Shown here in pieces: positions 54,613 to 62,895 of a DNA stretch of 64,000 nt. Position 1 is the stretch's first letter. Every line of letters begins with the position of its first letter. The notes under the pieces are model-generated. The model was not told the origin of the DNA. It ran no database searches and saw only the letters and a list, made by a program, of their open reading frames with translations. The stretch is from Cryomorphaceae bacterium (GTDB lineage: Bacteria; Bacteroidota; Bacteroidia; Flavobacteriales_D; Crocinitomicaceae). The stretch is taken from the NCBI GenBank assembly GCA_027490665.1, contig JAIXXP010000034.1, positions 1 to 64,000 on the forward strand, given 5' to 3'. The translations under genes were made by a program, and so were the position numbers.

Positions 54613-55257
54613 TTAAGATAGGTATTGATGAATTCCAGCTGTGAGCAATAAGGCAAGCGTAAAGCCAGTATAAACCTCGAGTGGCGTGTGCTTTCTCAAG
54701 TATAAACGCGCTGCCATGGTGAGGCCCGCAGCAAGTAAAGCACTCAGCACCCAAACCAAGCTAAAATGATCTTGCGCACGTGTAAAAACAATTAAAAAAC
54801 CTAATAAAATACCAGCACCGGCACCGTGTAATGAAATTTTGATCCAGCGGTTGATCAATAAAAAGATACTCGTAACGGCTACGCCAGATAATGGAAGAGC
54901 GTAGAAGTATCTCGGCAAGGTGCCCTCTCCAGCTTTATAAACGAGTAGAAAGAATAAAACCAAAGAATAAACGAGCATGATCACTAATGGCAAACTGCGC
55001 TCTCCCTGACGCTCGATATCAATGGTGCTTATAACTTTAAAGCGGTGCAAGAGTACAAACGATACACCCGGGGCAACTACACTAAACAAAAAGAAAATGG
55101 TAAACAACGCCCATTTACTCTCAATTGGCGCAAAGTACAAACTTGTCATTTCAAGATCTGTACTGTAGGCCGGTACAAATAAACTAATGAGGATGCCATA
55201 GCTAGGCATCAGGAGGGGTAAGAATACCCATGAAAAAAAATGAGATAGAAATTTCAT
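54613..55257 (-). CDS. PAP2-like integral membrane phosphatase relative
   Basis: 214 residues with about six membrane helices. It follows the layout of membrane PAP2 phosphatases: an Arg-containing motif (IERQGERSLPL, about 80), a His in KISLHGAGAG (about 145) and an Arg/His motif near the end (RLYLRKHTPLEVYTGF). The family normally has SGH and SRxxxxxHxxxD; here the last Asp is Glu or Val and SGH is SLH, so activity is uncertain. A possible role is dephosphorylation of undecaprenyl pyrophosphate or phosphatidate. It overlaps the rpoN stop by 4 bases. Confidence 0.7.
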   Translation of the reverse strand: MKFLSHFFSWVFLPLLMPSYGILISLFVPAYSTDLEMTSLYFAPIESKWALFTIFFLFSVVAPGVSFVLLHRFKVISTIDIERQGERSLPLVIMLVYSLVLFFLLVYKAGEGTLPRYFYALPLSGVAVTSIFLLINRWIKISLHGAGAGILLGFLIVFTRAQDHFSLVWVLSALLAAGLTMAARLYLRKHTPLEVYTGFTLALLLTAGIHQYLS

Positions 55258-56702
55258 AGTTCTTTGCGCATTCTTGCTACTGGAATATTAAGTTGTTCGC
55301 GGTATTTAGCCACAGTTCGCCGTGCAATATTATAGCCCTTTTCCTTAAGTAAGTCCATTAACTTCTCGTCAGTGAGCGGGCTGTGTTTGTCTTCGGCAGC
55401 TATGGCATCAGATAAGATTTTCTTTACTTCGCGAGTAGAAACCTCTTCGCCGCTATCAGTTGATAAAGACTCAGAGAAAAAATACTTCAGAGAAAAAATA
55501 CCATAATTGGTCTGAACGTACTTTGAATTTGCTACCCTTGACACGGTTGAAATATCAAGCTCTACCATGTCGGCAATATCTTTTAAAATCATCGGACGTA
55601 GCTTGGTTTCATCCCCAGTTAAAAAATAAGCCTCCTGGTATTCGAGGATGGCGCCCATGGTGAGCAATAAGGTTTGTTGACGTTGTTTGATGGCATCGAT
55701 GAACCATTTGGCACCATCTAGTTTTTGCTTTACAAATTGAAATGCTTCTTTATCCGATTTCGAATTTTTAGCTCCCTCAGCATAGCTACGCAACATGTTC
55801 TCGTAATCGCGATTGACTTTTAAATCTGGGGCATTTCTGCTGTTCAAACTCAGTTCTATACGACCTTCATGTTCAAATAAGGTAAAATCCGGAATAATTT
55901 GCTGGTGATTTTTCGCGGCCTCTCTCATTGACCCACCGGGCTTTGGATTGCAGCGCAAAATTTCATCAATTGCTTCCTTGAGGTCTTGCTCCTCTATTTC
56001 TAATTTTTTAGCAATACGCTCGTAGTGCTTTTTGGTGAATTCCTCGAAGAAGTTTTCGACAATTTTAAGAGCCGTAAAGCGCACTATATCGCCATCTTGT
56101 TTGCGGCGCAATTGCAACAACAAGCACTCTTGTAAATTTCTAGCACCCACACCTGCTGGTTCTAGTTCTTGAACCAACTCAAGCACTGTGCCCACTTCTT
56201 TTTCTGTAGCTTCTATGTTCATAGAAAAAGCGAGGTCGTCTACAATGGCGTCAATGGCACGATTGAGGTAGCCTGATTCATCTAGGTTACCAATAATGAG
56301 ATCTGCAATCACAAATTGCTTTTCATCAAGGTAAAGCAAATGGAGCTGTTCGGTAAGGCGCTCTTGAAAAGTTTGTTCACCAGATAAAGGAATGACCCGC
56401 TCTTCGTCGTCTTTAGACTGATTGTTAGCTTGGGTCTTGTAATCAGCTACGTCGTCGTCTAGGTAGTCAGAAATGTCAAAATCGTTGTCGTCGTCGGAAT
56501 CATCGGAATCGAAGTCGTCTTGGTTGTCAAAATCATCCTCTTCAAACTCTTGACCTTCTTCTAAGGCTGGGTTTTCTTCCAATTCTTGCTTGATGCGTTG
56601 ATCGAGCTCCATAGTTGGAACCTGCAACAATTTCATGAGCTGAATTTGTTGAGGCGAAAGCCTTTGTTCGAGCTTTTGGATGAGTTGTTGACGTAGCGCC
56701 AT
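55254..56702 (-). CDS. rpoN: RNA polymerase sigma-54 factor
   Basis: 482 residues. Region I (1-50) is the Gln/Leu-rich activator-binding part (KLEQRLSPQQIQLMKLLQVP). Region II (about 55-95) is extremely acidic, with runs of Asp. The core-binding and helix-turn-helix regions follow, and the RpoN box ARRTVAKYRE occupies residues 460-469. It directs polymerase to -24/-12 promoters and needs an AAA+ activator; none is encoded here. It is the fourth gene of the tlpA operon, its ATG overlapping the Omp28 stop by 1 base, with no obvious promoter of its own. Confidence 0.96.
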   Translation of the reverse strand: MALRQQLIQKLEQRLSPQQIQLMKLLQVPTMELDQRIKQELEENPALEEGQEFEEDDFDNQDDFDSDDSDDDNDFDISDYLDDDVADYKTQANNQSKDDEERVIPLSGEQTFQERLTEQLHLLYLDEKQFVIADLIIGNLDESGYLNRAIDAIVDDLAFSMNIEATEKEVGTVLELVQELEPAGVGARNLQECLLLQLRRKQDGDIVRFTALKIVENFFEEFTKKHYERIAKKLEIEEQDLKEAIDEILRCNPKPGGSMREAAKNHQQIIPDFTLFEHEGRIELSLNSRNAPDLKVNRDYENMLRSYAEGAKNSKSDKEAFQFVKQKLDGAKWFIDAIKQRQQTLLLTMGAILEYQEAYFLTGDETKLRPMILKDIADMVELDISTVSRVANSKYVQTNYGIFSLKYFFSESLSTDSGEEVSTREVKKILSDAIAAEDKHSPLTDEKLMDLLKEKGYNIARRTVAKYREQLNIPVARMRKEL

Positions 56703-57643
56703 TATTCAATCTTCTGTTTGATCACTTGGTAAACTTCAAGTGTGGTCATGTCATAGACGTAAATCAAGACATGCATATTTTCGGCATTGTAGTTGCCATC
56801 GAGTTGGTTTGGCACTACAAAACTGTAATTGACATAGTACTTTCCATTGTTGAGGTCTGCAGCCGTTAACTGACGACCAAAAGGCATGTTATTGAGGTTT
56901 TTTCGGTGAATGTCTCTATGAATATAGTTGTGATTGTGCGAGTTATCAGACATTTTTTGATCACCCACCAAGGAATCTTCGAGTAAATAGGCCACAATAC
57001 CTAACTCATTGGTTAATGTTTGGTCAATTTTGTCGATTTCCACATGTAAAAAAGCGCCCTTTGTGCTCGGATAATAATTGAGATCTGCTTGTAAATTGAC
57101 CTTCAAGTTGTTTTCAGAAAGTAAAGTGCTCGTCATGGAAGACCACTGACCAGGACTCTGAAAAATATTGCCGCCATTTGTTACACGACTAACTGGGCCT
57201 CTAGGGTTACCAACAAATCCGCCATCGTTGGTGCCGAACCAAGTGCCGATAAACAAGCCGTCAGGATTTGTAAAATCTAGGGTGTACTCAGCATCTACGC
57301 TTTGAAAGTCTCCAATGCCATCTACGCCAGCATGAATAGATGCAACATGTACCCTTCCAGGATTGGCTAGCTGTAATTGATGAGCAAGATCCGCAGCAGC
57401 GGGGCAGAAAATACATTTATGACCCGTAAAATCTTCAATCAAAACATTTCTATCAGTATTGGTATTTGCTGTAAATGTGGGCCATTTATTGGCAAGATAA
57501 TCTGACCAATTGCCGGGATAAAGCGTTGTATCAAGCTCTAGATTAACTACAGGTGGATACGGATTGGCCACGCGGTCGCATGAAGGCAATAAGTAAAGAC
57601 CAAAGGCGATGGCAAACGCTATAAAAAGAATTCCTTTTTTCAT
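56702..57643 (-). CDS. Omp28-like lipoprotein with a thioredoxin-like CxxC motif
   Basis: 313 residues with a lipoprotein signal ending LLPSC (Cys22). Residues 65-85 hold NVLIEDFTGHKCIFCPAA, with Cys77-x-x-Cys80 in the position of a thioredoxin active site. This is the hallmark of the Omp28 family first described as a Porphyromonas gingivalis outer-membrane protein. There is no T9SS tail. It is probably surface- or periplasm-facing and may act in thiol exchange. It lies between the DUF6029 barrel gene (1-base gap) and rpoN. Confidence 0.8.
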   Translation of the reverse strand: MKKGILFIAFAIAFGLYLLPSCDRVANPYPPVVNLELDTTLYPGNWSDYLANKWPTFTANTNTDRNVLIEDFTGHKCIFCPAAADLAHQLQLANPGRVHVASIHAGVDGIGDFQSVDAEYTLDFTNPDGLFIGTWFGTNDGGFVGNPRGPVSRVTNGGNIFQSPGQWSSMTSTLLSENNLKVNLQADLNYYPSTKGAFLHVEIDKIDQTLTNELGIVAYLLEDSLVGDQKMSDNSHNHNYIHRDIHRKNLNNMPFGRQLTAADLNNGKYYVNYSFVVPNQLDGNYNAENMHVLIYVYDMTTLEVYQVIKQKIE

Positions 57644-57644
57644 A

Positions 57645-59306
57645 TTAAAAACTATGCGTTAAATTGATCATGAGGCCATTGTTGGCTGGTACTGGTCTAC
57701 AAACCCCTCCTACACAAAACAAACCAGCGCGTTGGCGTCCATAAGAAACAGTTAGACGCGTCGCATCTTTAATGTAACCGCAAGTCACAATTGGGTAATT
57801 AACCCTTTTGCTAAGGTCGTCGTTGCCATAGTTGTACTGGTTCATTGCAGAAAAGAACCATCCCGGAGAAATAGTGTATTCGACAAGAGCAGTTGCCCAA
57901 TCGCCCTTATCGTTAATCCCCTCTTCATTTCTTTGAACCCACATGCCTTGAAGCTCCCAGCGCAATGCATGGTGCGCATTGATTTTGTAGGTTCCTTCTA
58001 AGACGGCAATGCGCGCATGAATAATACCTTTCGCATCGCTCACTTTAACGACATCATTGTTGATTTTGATATCATAATAACTGAAAATTCCACTCCACTG
58101 TTTATTGAATTTTTTAGTGATATTGAAATTGATGTCTTGCCAATACAAGCTATCACTCATTGCAAAAGGACGCGTATGATAAACAACCCTTGATGAATCA
58201 TTGAGGTCAATGTCTTTCATGGTTTGCTCAGGGCGAAACGTTGTAGAATAGTTGAGGCCAACGGTTGTTCCATATTTGCCCCCGAGTGTTGATCCTTTCT
58301 TAAATGTATAGAGTAAGTCTCCCTGATACGCGACTTCTCCCATTGGCTGAGTAGCATACGGATAAAGTGTAGCAACGAGATTATAGGTATGCGTTTTGTT
58401 CAAAGAAGGCAAAAAATTAATCAATAAATCTTGTAAATCTTTGGTGCGATCCGAACGGAAACTCATGTTGTCTACAGATTTACCGGACAAGAGAATGCCA
58501 AGACCTTTTTTGGTATAACGCAAATTAAAGATGGCTGCATGGCCGTAATTGTAGATATATTGGTTGTCAGAAGAAGGATCTTGCTCTTTTTGAATGAACT
58601 CTCCATCGGCATAAAAATTACCGTAAGTGAGTTTTACTCTTCCTCCATAAGCACCTACATTTTGTGGTAAAACCCAATCGGGATTGTCGTCTTCTTGAAA
58701 TTTACTCACAAAAGAAGCACCGAGAACGACATCAAGTTTTTTATCTTTAAGAAAGCTCAAACCTTCGTTGAGGTGCCATTCTGCGTCGGTTCCACGAACC
58801 AAGCCTGCACCGTGCACAATTTGACCTTGTTGAAAAGACAAGCGCTGTGTGCCATAAACTCCTTTGACCACAAATCCTTTACCTGGGCGCAAAACGATGC
58901 GCATTCCGTCGAGTAAATTATCATAACCCAAATTGCGGTCTTCGTAGGTTCTGAGCGCTAAACCGGTACCAAACTGTTCGTAAAAAGTACCAAGCGTAAC
59001 ATCCACAAAATCATTTTGGTAACCCACATAACGCATGCCGATTCCTGTACCATCAAAACGGTTTGGATAACCTTGAATCCGCGGCAAATAAGACTCAAAA
59101 CGCATACCTGCCTTGAAATTTCCTTGGGTGTAAAAGACATTCATGTATGAATTCATCAGGCCTTTTTGAACGGGCTGCTTGGCATTAATAATGCTATCCT
59201 CGTTAAGGTATTGGAATACAGTTTCCATATTGCCTGTGATATTGCCTTGTGCAAAAGCAACCTGACTGAGCAACAATAAACTGAAGAGCGTGCGCAAATT
59301 TTTCAT
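57645..59306 (-). CDS. DUF6029-like outer-membrane beta-barrel protein
   Basis: 553 residues with a signal peptide (1-19, ending AFAQ) and a body of amphipathic strands ending in aromatic LTHSF, as in outer-membrane barrels. An early part (YQNDFVDVTLGTFYEQFGTGLALRTYEDRNLGYD in part) matches my memory of DUF6029. A late Cys pair (FCVGGVC, about 532-538) may form a disulphide, which is notable beside two thiol-redox genes. Function unknown. Confidence 0.78.
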   Translation of the reverse strand: MKNLRTLFSLLLLSQVAFAQGNITGNMETVFQYLNEDSIINAKQPVQKGLMNSYMNVFYTQGNFKAGMRFESYLPRIQGYPNRFDGTGIGMRYVGYQNDFVDVTLGTFYEQFGTGLALRTYEDRNLGYDNLLDGMRIVLRPGKGFVVKGVYGTQRLSFQQGQIVHGAGLVRGTDAEWHLNEGLSFLKDKKLDVVLGASFVSKFQEDDNPDWVLPQNVGAYGGRVKLTYGNFYADGEFIQKEQDPSSDNQYIYNYGHAAIFNLRYTKKGLGILLSGKSVDNMSFRSDRTKDLQDLLINFLPSLNKTHTYNLVATLYPYATQPMGEVAYQGDLLYTFKKGSTLGGKYGTTVGLNYSTTFRPEQTMKDIDLNDSSRVVYHTRPFAMSDSLYWQDINFNITKKFNKQWSGIFSYYDIKINNDVVKVSDAKGIIHARIAVLEGTYKINAHHALRWELQGMWVQRNEEGINDKGDWATALVEYTISPGWFFSAMNQYNYGNDDLSKRVNYPIVTCGYIKDATRLTVSYGRQRAGLFCVGGVCRPVPANNGLMINLTHSF

Positions 59307-59309
59307 GTA

Positions 59310-59828
59310 TTATTTTTCGCTCAATTTGAGTAATTCTTGATAAAGCTTTTCTTCGTCGCCCGGAGCGTAATTATTGTGGGAGTAAACAATGACGCCATTT
59401 TTATCTACTAAAAAAGTATGCGGAACGTTATTGACGCCCATTGCGCGCTTGAAATCCCAGTTTGGATCCATGAGAACTGTGTAGTCCCAAGCTTTGCCAT
59501 TTACATACACTGGCACTTGACTTTTCGTTTTTTCGTCGTCAATTGCAATTGCAACTAAAGTGACACCAGTTTCTTCAACCCACTCTTCATATACCTCATG
59601 AATTGTATTTAGTTCTTTTTTACATGGCGCACACCAAGTAGCCCAAAAGCTAATAATTACAGGGCCGTTAGTTGTCAATTCAGAGGTATTGACAGCCTTT
59701 CCAGACATATCGACCAACTTGACCGCTGGTACTTTTTTCTGACTAAGGGATGTTTCAACGTTAGGTTCTTGGGCAGAAACTGCAAGTGTGAAAGAACCGA
59801 ATAATAGGAGTAAAAATAATTTTTTCAT
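59310..59828 (-). CDS. TlpA/ResA-family thiol-disulfide oxidoreductase
   Basis: 172 residues from the ATG at 59828, giving a signal peptide (1-19, ending VSAQ). The upstream in-frame ATG at 59897 lies before the -7 box. The thioredoxin fold carries Cys66-Ala-Pro-Cys69 in SFWATWCAPCKKEL and the cis-Pro segment NNVPHTFLVDKNG. It is a periplasmic reductant, typically for cytochrome c maturation or disulphide repair. First gene of the seven-gene operon with rpoN; the DUF6029 gene follows after 3 bases. Confidence 0.92.
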   Translation of the reverse strand: MKKLFLLLLFGSFTLAVSAQEPNVETSLSQKKVPAVKLVDMSGKAVNTSELTTNGPVIISFWATWCAPCKKELNTIHEVYEEWVEETGVTLVAIAIDDEKTKSQVPVYVNGKAWDYTVLMDPNWDFKRAMGVNNVPHTFLVDKNGVIVYSHNNYAPGDEEKLYQELLKLSEK

Positions 59829-59830
59829 GA

Positions 59831-59873
59831 TTTGAATTTTCGTCGGCAAGACAAAAACCTTGCCGAATTCAAA
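59831..59873. repeat. Large inverted repeat overlapping the tlpA promoter/leader
   Basis: Outer arms TTTGAATT (59831-59838) and AATTCAAA (59866-59873); inner arms CGGCAAG (59844-59850) and CTTGCCG (59859-59865); 8-base loop and a 5-base bulge on one side. That is 15 pairable bases. The right outer arm overlaps the tlpA -7 box, so this could be an operator or a 5' mRNA hairpin. Confidence 0.7.
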
Positions 59874-59877
59874 AGTA
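59870..59877 (-). promoter_or_regulatory. -7 promoter box of the tlpA-rpoN operon
   Basis: TACTTTTG on the minus strand, 41 bases before the tlpA ATG at 59828. It shares four bases with the inverted repeat. Confidence 0.5.
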
Positions 59878-59934
59878 AGAAAAAAGCAGCTATGCAAAAA
59901 ATGGCTTAAATTTTGATAAGTGCGGTGAAAAGCT

Positions 59935-59942
59935 TATTTTTG
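59935..59942 (+). promoter_or_regulatory. -7 promoter box of the small T9SS protein gene
   Basis: TATTTTTG, 18 bases before the ATG at 59961. The 132-base divergent gap holds this, the tlpA box and the inverted repeat. Confidence 0.5.
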
Positions 59943-59960
59943 AACAAATACATACTTTCA

Positions 59961-60713
59961 ATGAAAGCCTTATTTCTATCTCTTCTCTGCACTATCGGTT
60001 TTGCAAACTTTGCGCAAAACAATATTGTCATTCACCTCGACGGTCAAACTACGGATATTTCAGGTCAAACACATACCGTCCTCGCGCCGTCTTCCGCTTC
60101 ATTTGATGTCCCTTTTGACGTCGTCAACAACACCGGTTCTTCTGCGCAATGGCGCATTACCCGCAAACAACTTAGCGTTCCCACTGGTTGGACCGACGCT
60201 TTGTGCTGGGGTCACTCCACGGATCCTTTTGGCGGCACCTGCTATTCTTCTGGTCAAATGAACTCAAACCCTTGGACAACACCAGGATCTCAAGCTGTGC
60301 TATTTGCAATCAACGACGGCGAGTACGGCAAAATGAAAGTTTCTATCGATGTTGAAGACAACACATTTGGTCAGGCACACTACCGTTATTACATCACAAC
60401 TAACGGCTTAACGATGTTAGACTCCGTTGATCTTGTTGTAGACTACATCGCTGCGGTAAAACCGGTGGTTAAAGAAGAAATCAGCATTACTGTTGCGCCG
60501 AATCCAAGCACGGAATACGTAAATATCCAATTTACTGGTGTGGAGCAGTTACAGTTAAAAATGGTAGACGCACTCGGAAATGTTATTACCCGCGAAGTGC
60601 TCACTTCTAATAGAAAAATCAACGTAAGCGACCTCAATAGCGGTATTTACTTTTTGGTTTTTGAAGCTCCTGGCTCAAAAAGTATCACGCGCAAATTGGT
60701 TGTAAGACACTAA
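59961..60713 (+). CDS. Small T9SS-sorted secreted protein
   Basis: 250 residues from the ATG at 59961, giving a signal peptide (1-18, ending NFAQ); the ATG at 59913 precedes the -7 box. The middle (about 25-165) is a single beta-rich domain with paired Cys (LCWG and GTCYSSG) and no family I can name. Residues about 178-250 are a T9SS sorting tail (VAPNPST, GIYFLVF, end RKLVVRH). The stop overlaps the rnr start (TAATG), an odd pairing of a surface protein with an RNase. Confidence 0.82.
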   Translation: MKALFLSLLCTIGFANFAQNNIVIHLDGQTTDISGQTHTVLAPSSASFDVPFDVVNNTGSSAQWRITRKQLSVPTGWTDALCWGHSTDPFGGTCYSSGQMNSNPWTTPGSQAVLFAINDGEYGKMKVSIDVEDNTFGQAHYRYYITTNGLTMLDSVDLVVDYIAAVKPVVKEEISITVAPNPSTEYVNIQFTGVEQLQLKMVDALGNVITREVLTSNRKINVSDLNSGIYFLVFEAPGSKSITRKLVVRH

Positions 60714-62860
60714 TGTCAAAACGTAAACCTAAAGCACCAGCAGCTCAAGCACCTAGAAAAAAAGCAGGCATTACCACAATGGTGATGCGCATTTTTGAAC
60801 AAAATCCTGGCGTTGAGCTTACCCACAAACAAATTTCAACTTTACTCGACGCCCGCGATGGTCGTTCGCGGCAAGTTGTTTTTGACTCCCTTAGTGTACT
60901 TGCCAACAAAAAAGCAATACTCCGAATCAACCACCATACCTACAAACTTGCTGGTTCCGATTCGCTTTTAGAAGGAACCATTTCAATCACCCAACGAGGT
61001 GCTGGTTTTGTAACCGTTCAAGGACACCCAAGAGACATCTACATCGGGCCATCTAACGTTGGGCAAGCACTCCATGGCGACACAGTCAAGGTGCGCATAT
61101 TTAAGCAAGGTTCTAGCCGCGACGAAGGCGCTGTCACAGAAGTAACTGAGCGCGATCGAATTCAGTTTGTCGGTACCATTCAAATACGCAACAACGATGC
61201 GCTAATGGTTCCAGATAACGCGCGTTCTGGGGTTGAAATCAAGATTCCTATCGACAAACTCAACGGTGCCCAGCACGGCGAAAAAGCATTAGTAAAAATT
61301 ACCATTTGGCCTAAAAGTGCAGAAAGACCTTATGGTGAAGTACTTGTAAGGCTTGGTAAGTCAGGCAGCAACGAAACCGAGATGCTGTCTATTCTTTACA
61401 ATCAAGGCATCAATCCTGTTTTCCCCGATGCAGTCATGGCTGAAGCCGAACTCATTGGTATAGATCTAGATCCTAAAGAAGTAGCACAAAGACGCGACTT
61501 CCGCCCCATACTTACCTTTACAATTGACCCTTTCGACGCCAAGGACTTTGACGACGCCATTTCTTTTCAAAATTTGGAAAACGGGCATTTTGAAGTTGGG
61601 GTGCACATCGCAGATGTCAGTCATTACGTGCGGCCTGGCTCAGCCATGGATCAAGAAGCGCTCTTGCGTTCCAATTCCGTTTATTTAGTAGATCGCGTAG
61701 TTCCCATGCTTCCTGAACAGCTCAGTAATTTAGCCTGCTCATTGCGCCCACACGAAGACAAATTTGCTTTTTCTGCAGTATTTGAACTAGATGACACCGG
61801 TAAAATCTATAAAGAATGGTACGGCAAAACCGTCATTCACTCCGACCGTCGCTACACCTATGAAGAGGCGCAAGAAATTTTAGAGGGCAAGTCCGGTGAT
61901 CACGAGGCAATTCTTAGAAAAATTGATGCGCTCGCCAAAATTTACCGAACAAAGCGTCTTAAACACGGTGCGCTTAGTATTGAATCGGAAGAAATGCGCT
62001 TTAAACTCGACGAAGAAGGCAACCCAGCTGGTGTCGTAATCAAAACTTCCAAAGACGCGCACAAACTCATTGAAGAATTCATGTTGTTGGCCAATAGAAA
62101 GGTGGCCGAATTCCTTTCTCCCAAAAAGAACGAGAAAGCGAACTTTCCCATGATTTATCGTGTCCACGATACGCCAGACCCTTCTAAAATGGAGCTTTTT
62201 GCAGTGTTTATTGAAAAATTCGGACACAAAGTTGACATCAACGACCCACTCAATATCGCCAAAAACCTCAACGAGTTATTTGAAGAAATTCGTTCAGAAA
62301 ACGAGTTTTCTTTGGTGCAATCAATGGCCATCCGCTCAATGGCGAAAGCAAGCTATGACACCGTCAATATCGGACACTACGGCCTCGCTTTTAAACATTA
62401 TTCGCACTTTACTTCTCCCATCAGACGTTACGCCGATTTAGTGGTGCACCGCATTTTGCAAGAAGAGCTCACCACCAAAAAACATAAATACGGTGGAGAA
62501 CTCGGAGCTATTTGCCAGCGCATATCTAAAAACGAACGAAAAGCAGCTGAAGCCGAGAGAGAGTCTACGAAATTCTTCCAATCACTTTATGCCATGGAAT
62601 TTGTAGGCGAAGTTTTTGAAGGTACAATATCAGGAATTGCCGAACACGGTATGTTTGTCAGGATGGATGAAAACTATTGCGAAGGGATGGTTCCAATGAT
62701 GGCCATTCCTGGTGACCGCTTCTATTTTGACCAAGAAAAGTTTCAGTTAGTGGGCTCCAAAACCAAGCGCACCTACCAATTTGGTGACCGCGTCAAAGTA
62801 CGCATAGATCAAGTGAGCACCAAAAAACGACAAATAGACCTAGATTTAGTTGTTGGTTAA
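60713..62860 (+). CDS. rnr: Ribonuclease R
   Basis: 715 residues of the RNase II/RNB family: an N-terminal helix-turn-helix-like region (about 20-75), two cold-shock domains (about 80-235), the RNB catalytic domain (about 260-590) with the metal-binding Asp cluster DPFDAKDFDDAIS, and a C-terminal S1 domain (about 630-713). It degrades structured RNA 3' to 5'. A basic N-terminal tail (SKRKPKAPAAQ) may bind RNA. Confidence 0.96.
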   Translation: MSKRKPKAPAAQAPRKKAGITTMVMRIFEQNPGVELTHKQISTLLDARDGRSRQVVFDSLSVLANKKAILRINHHTYKLAGSDSLLEGTISITQRGAGFVTVQGHPRDIYIGPSNVGQALHGDTVKVRIFKQGSSRDEGAVTEVTERDRIQFVGTIQIRNNDALMVPDNARSGVEIKIPIDKLNGAQHGEKALVKITIWPKSAERPYGEVLVRLGKSGSNETEMLSILYNQGINPVFPDAVMAEAELIGIDLDPKEVAQRRDFRPILTFTIDPFDAKDFDDAISFQNLENGHFEVGVHIADVSHYVRPGSAMDQEALLRSNSVYLVDRVVPMLPEQLSNLACSLRPHEDKFAFSAVFELDDTGKIYKEWYGKTVIHSDRRYTYEEAQEILEGKSGDHEAILRKIDALAKIYRTKRLKHGALSIESEEMRFKLDEEGNPAGVVIKTSKDAHKLIEEFMLLANRKVAEFLSPKKNEKANFPMIYRVHDTPDPSKMELFAVFIEKFGHKVDINDPLNIAKNLNELFEEIRSENEFSLVQSMAIRSMAKASYDTVNIGHYGLAFKHYSHFTSPIRRYADLVVHRILQEELTTKKHKYGGELGAICQRISKNERKAAEAERESTKFFQSLYAMEFVGEVFEGTISGIAEHGMFVRMDENYCEGMVPMMAIPGDRFYFDQEKFQLVGSKTKRTYQFGDRVKVRIDQVSTKKRQIDLDLVVG

Positions 62861-62895
62861 GCGGCTCTTTTTTCAAGCGCAACCTCAATAAATAC

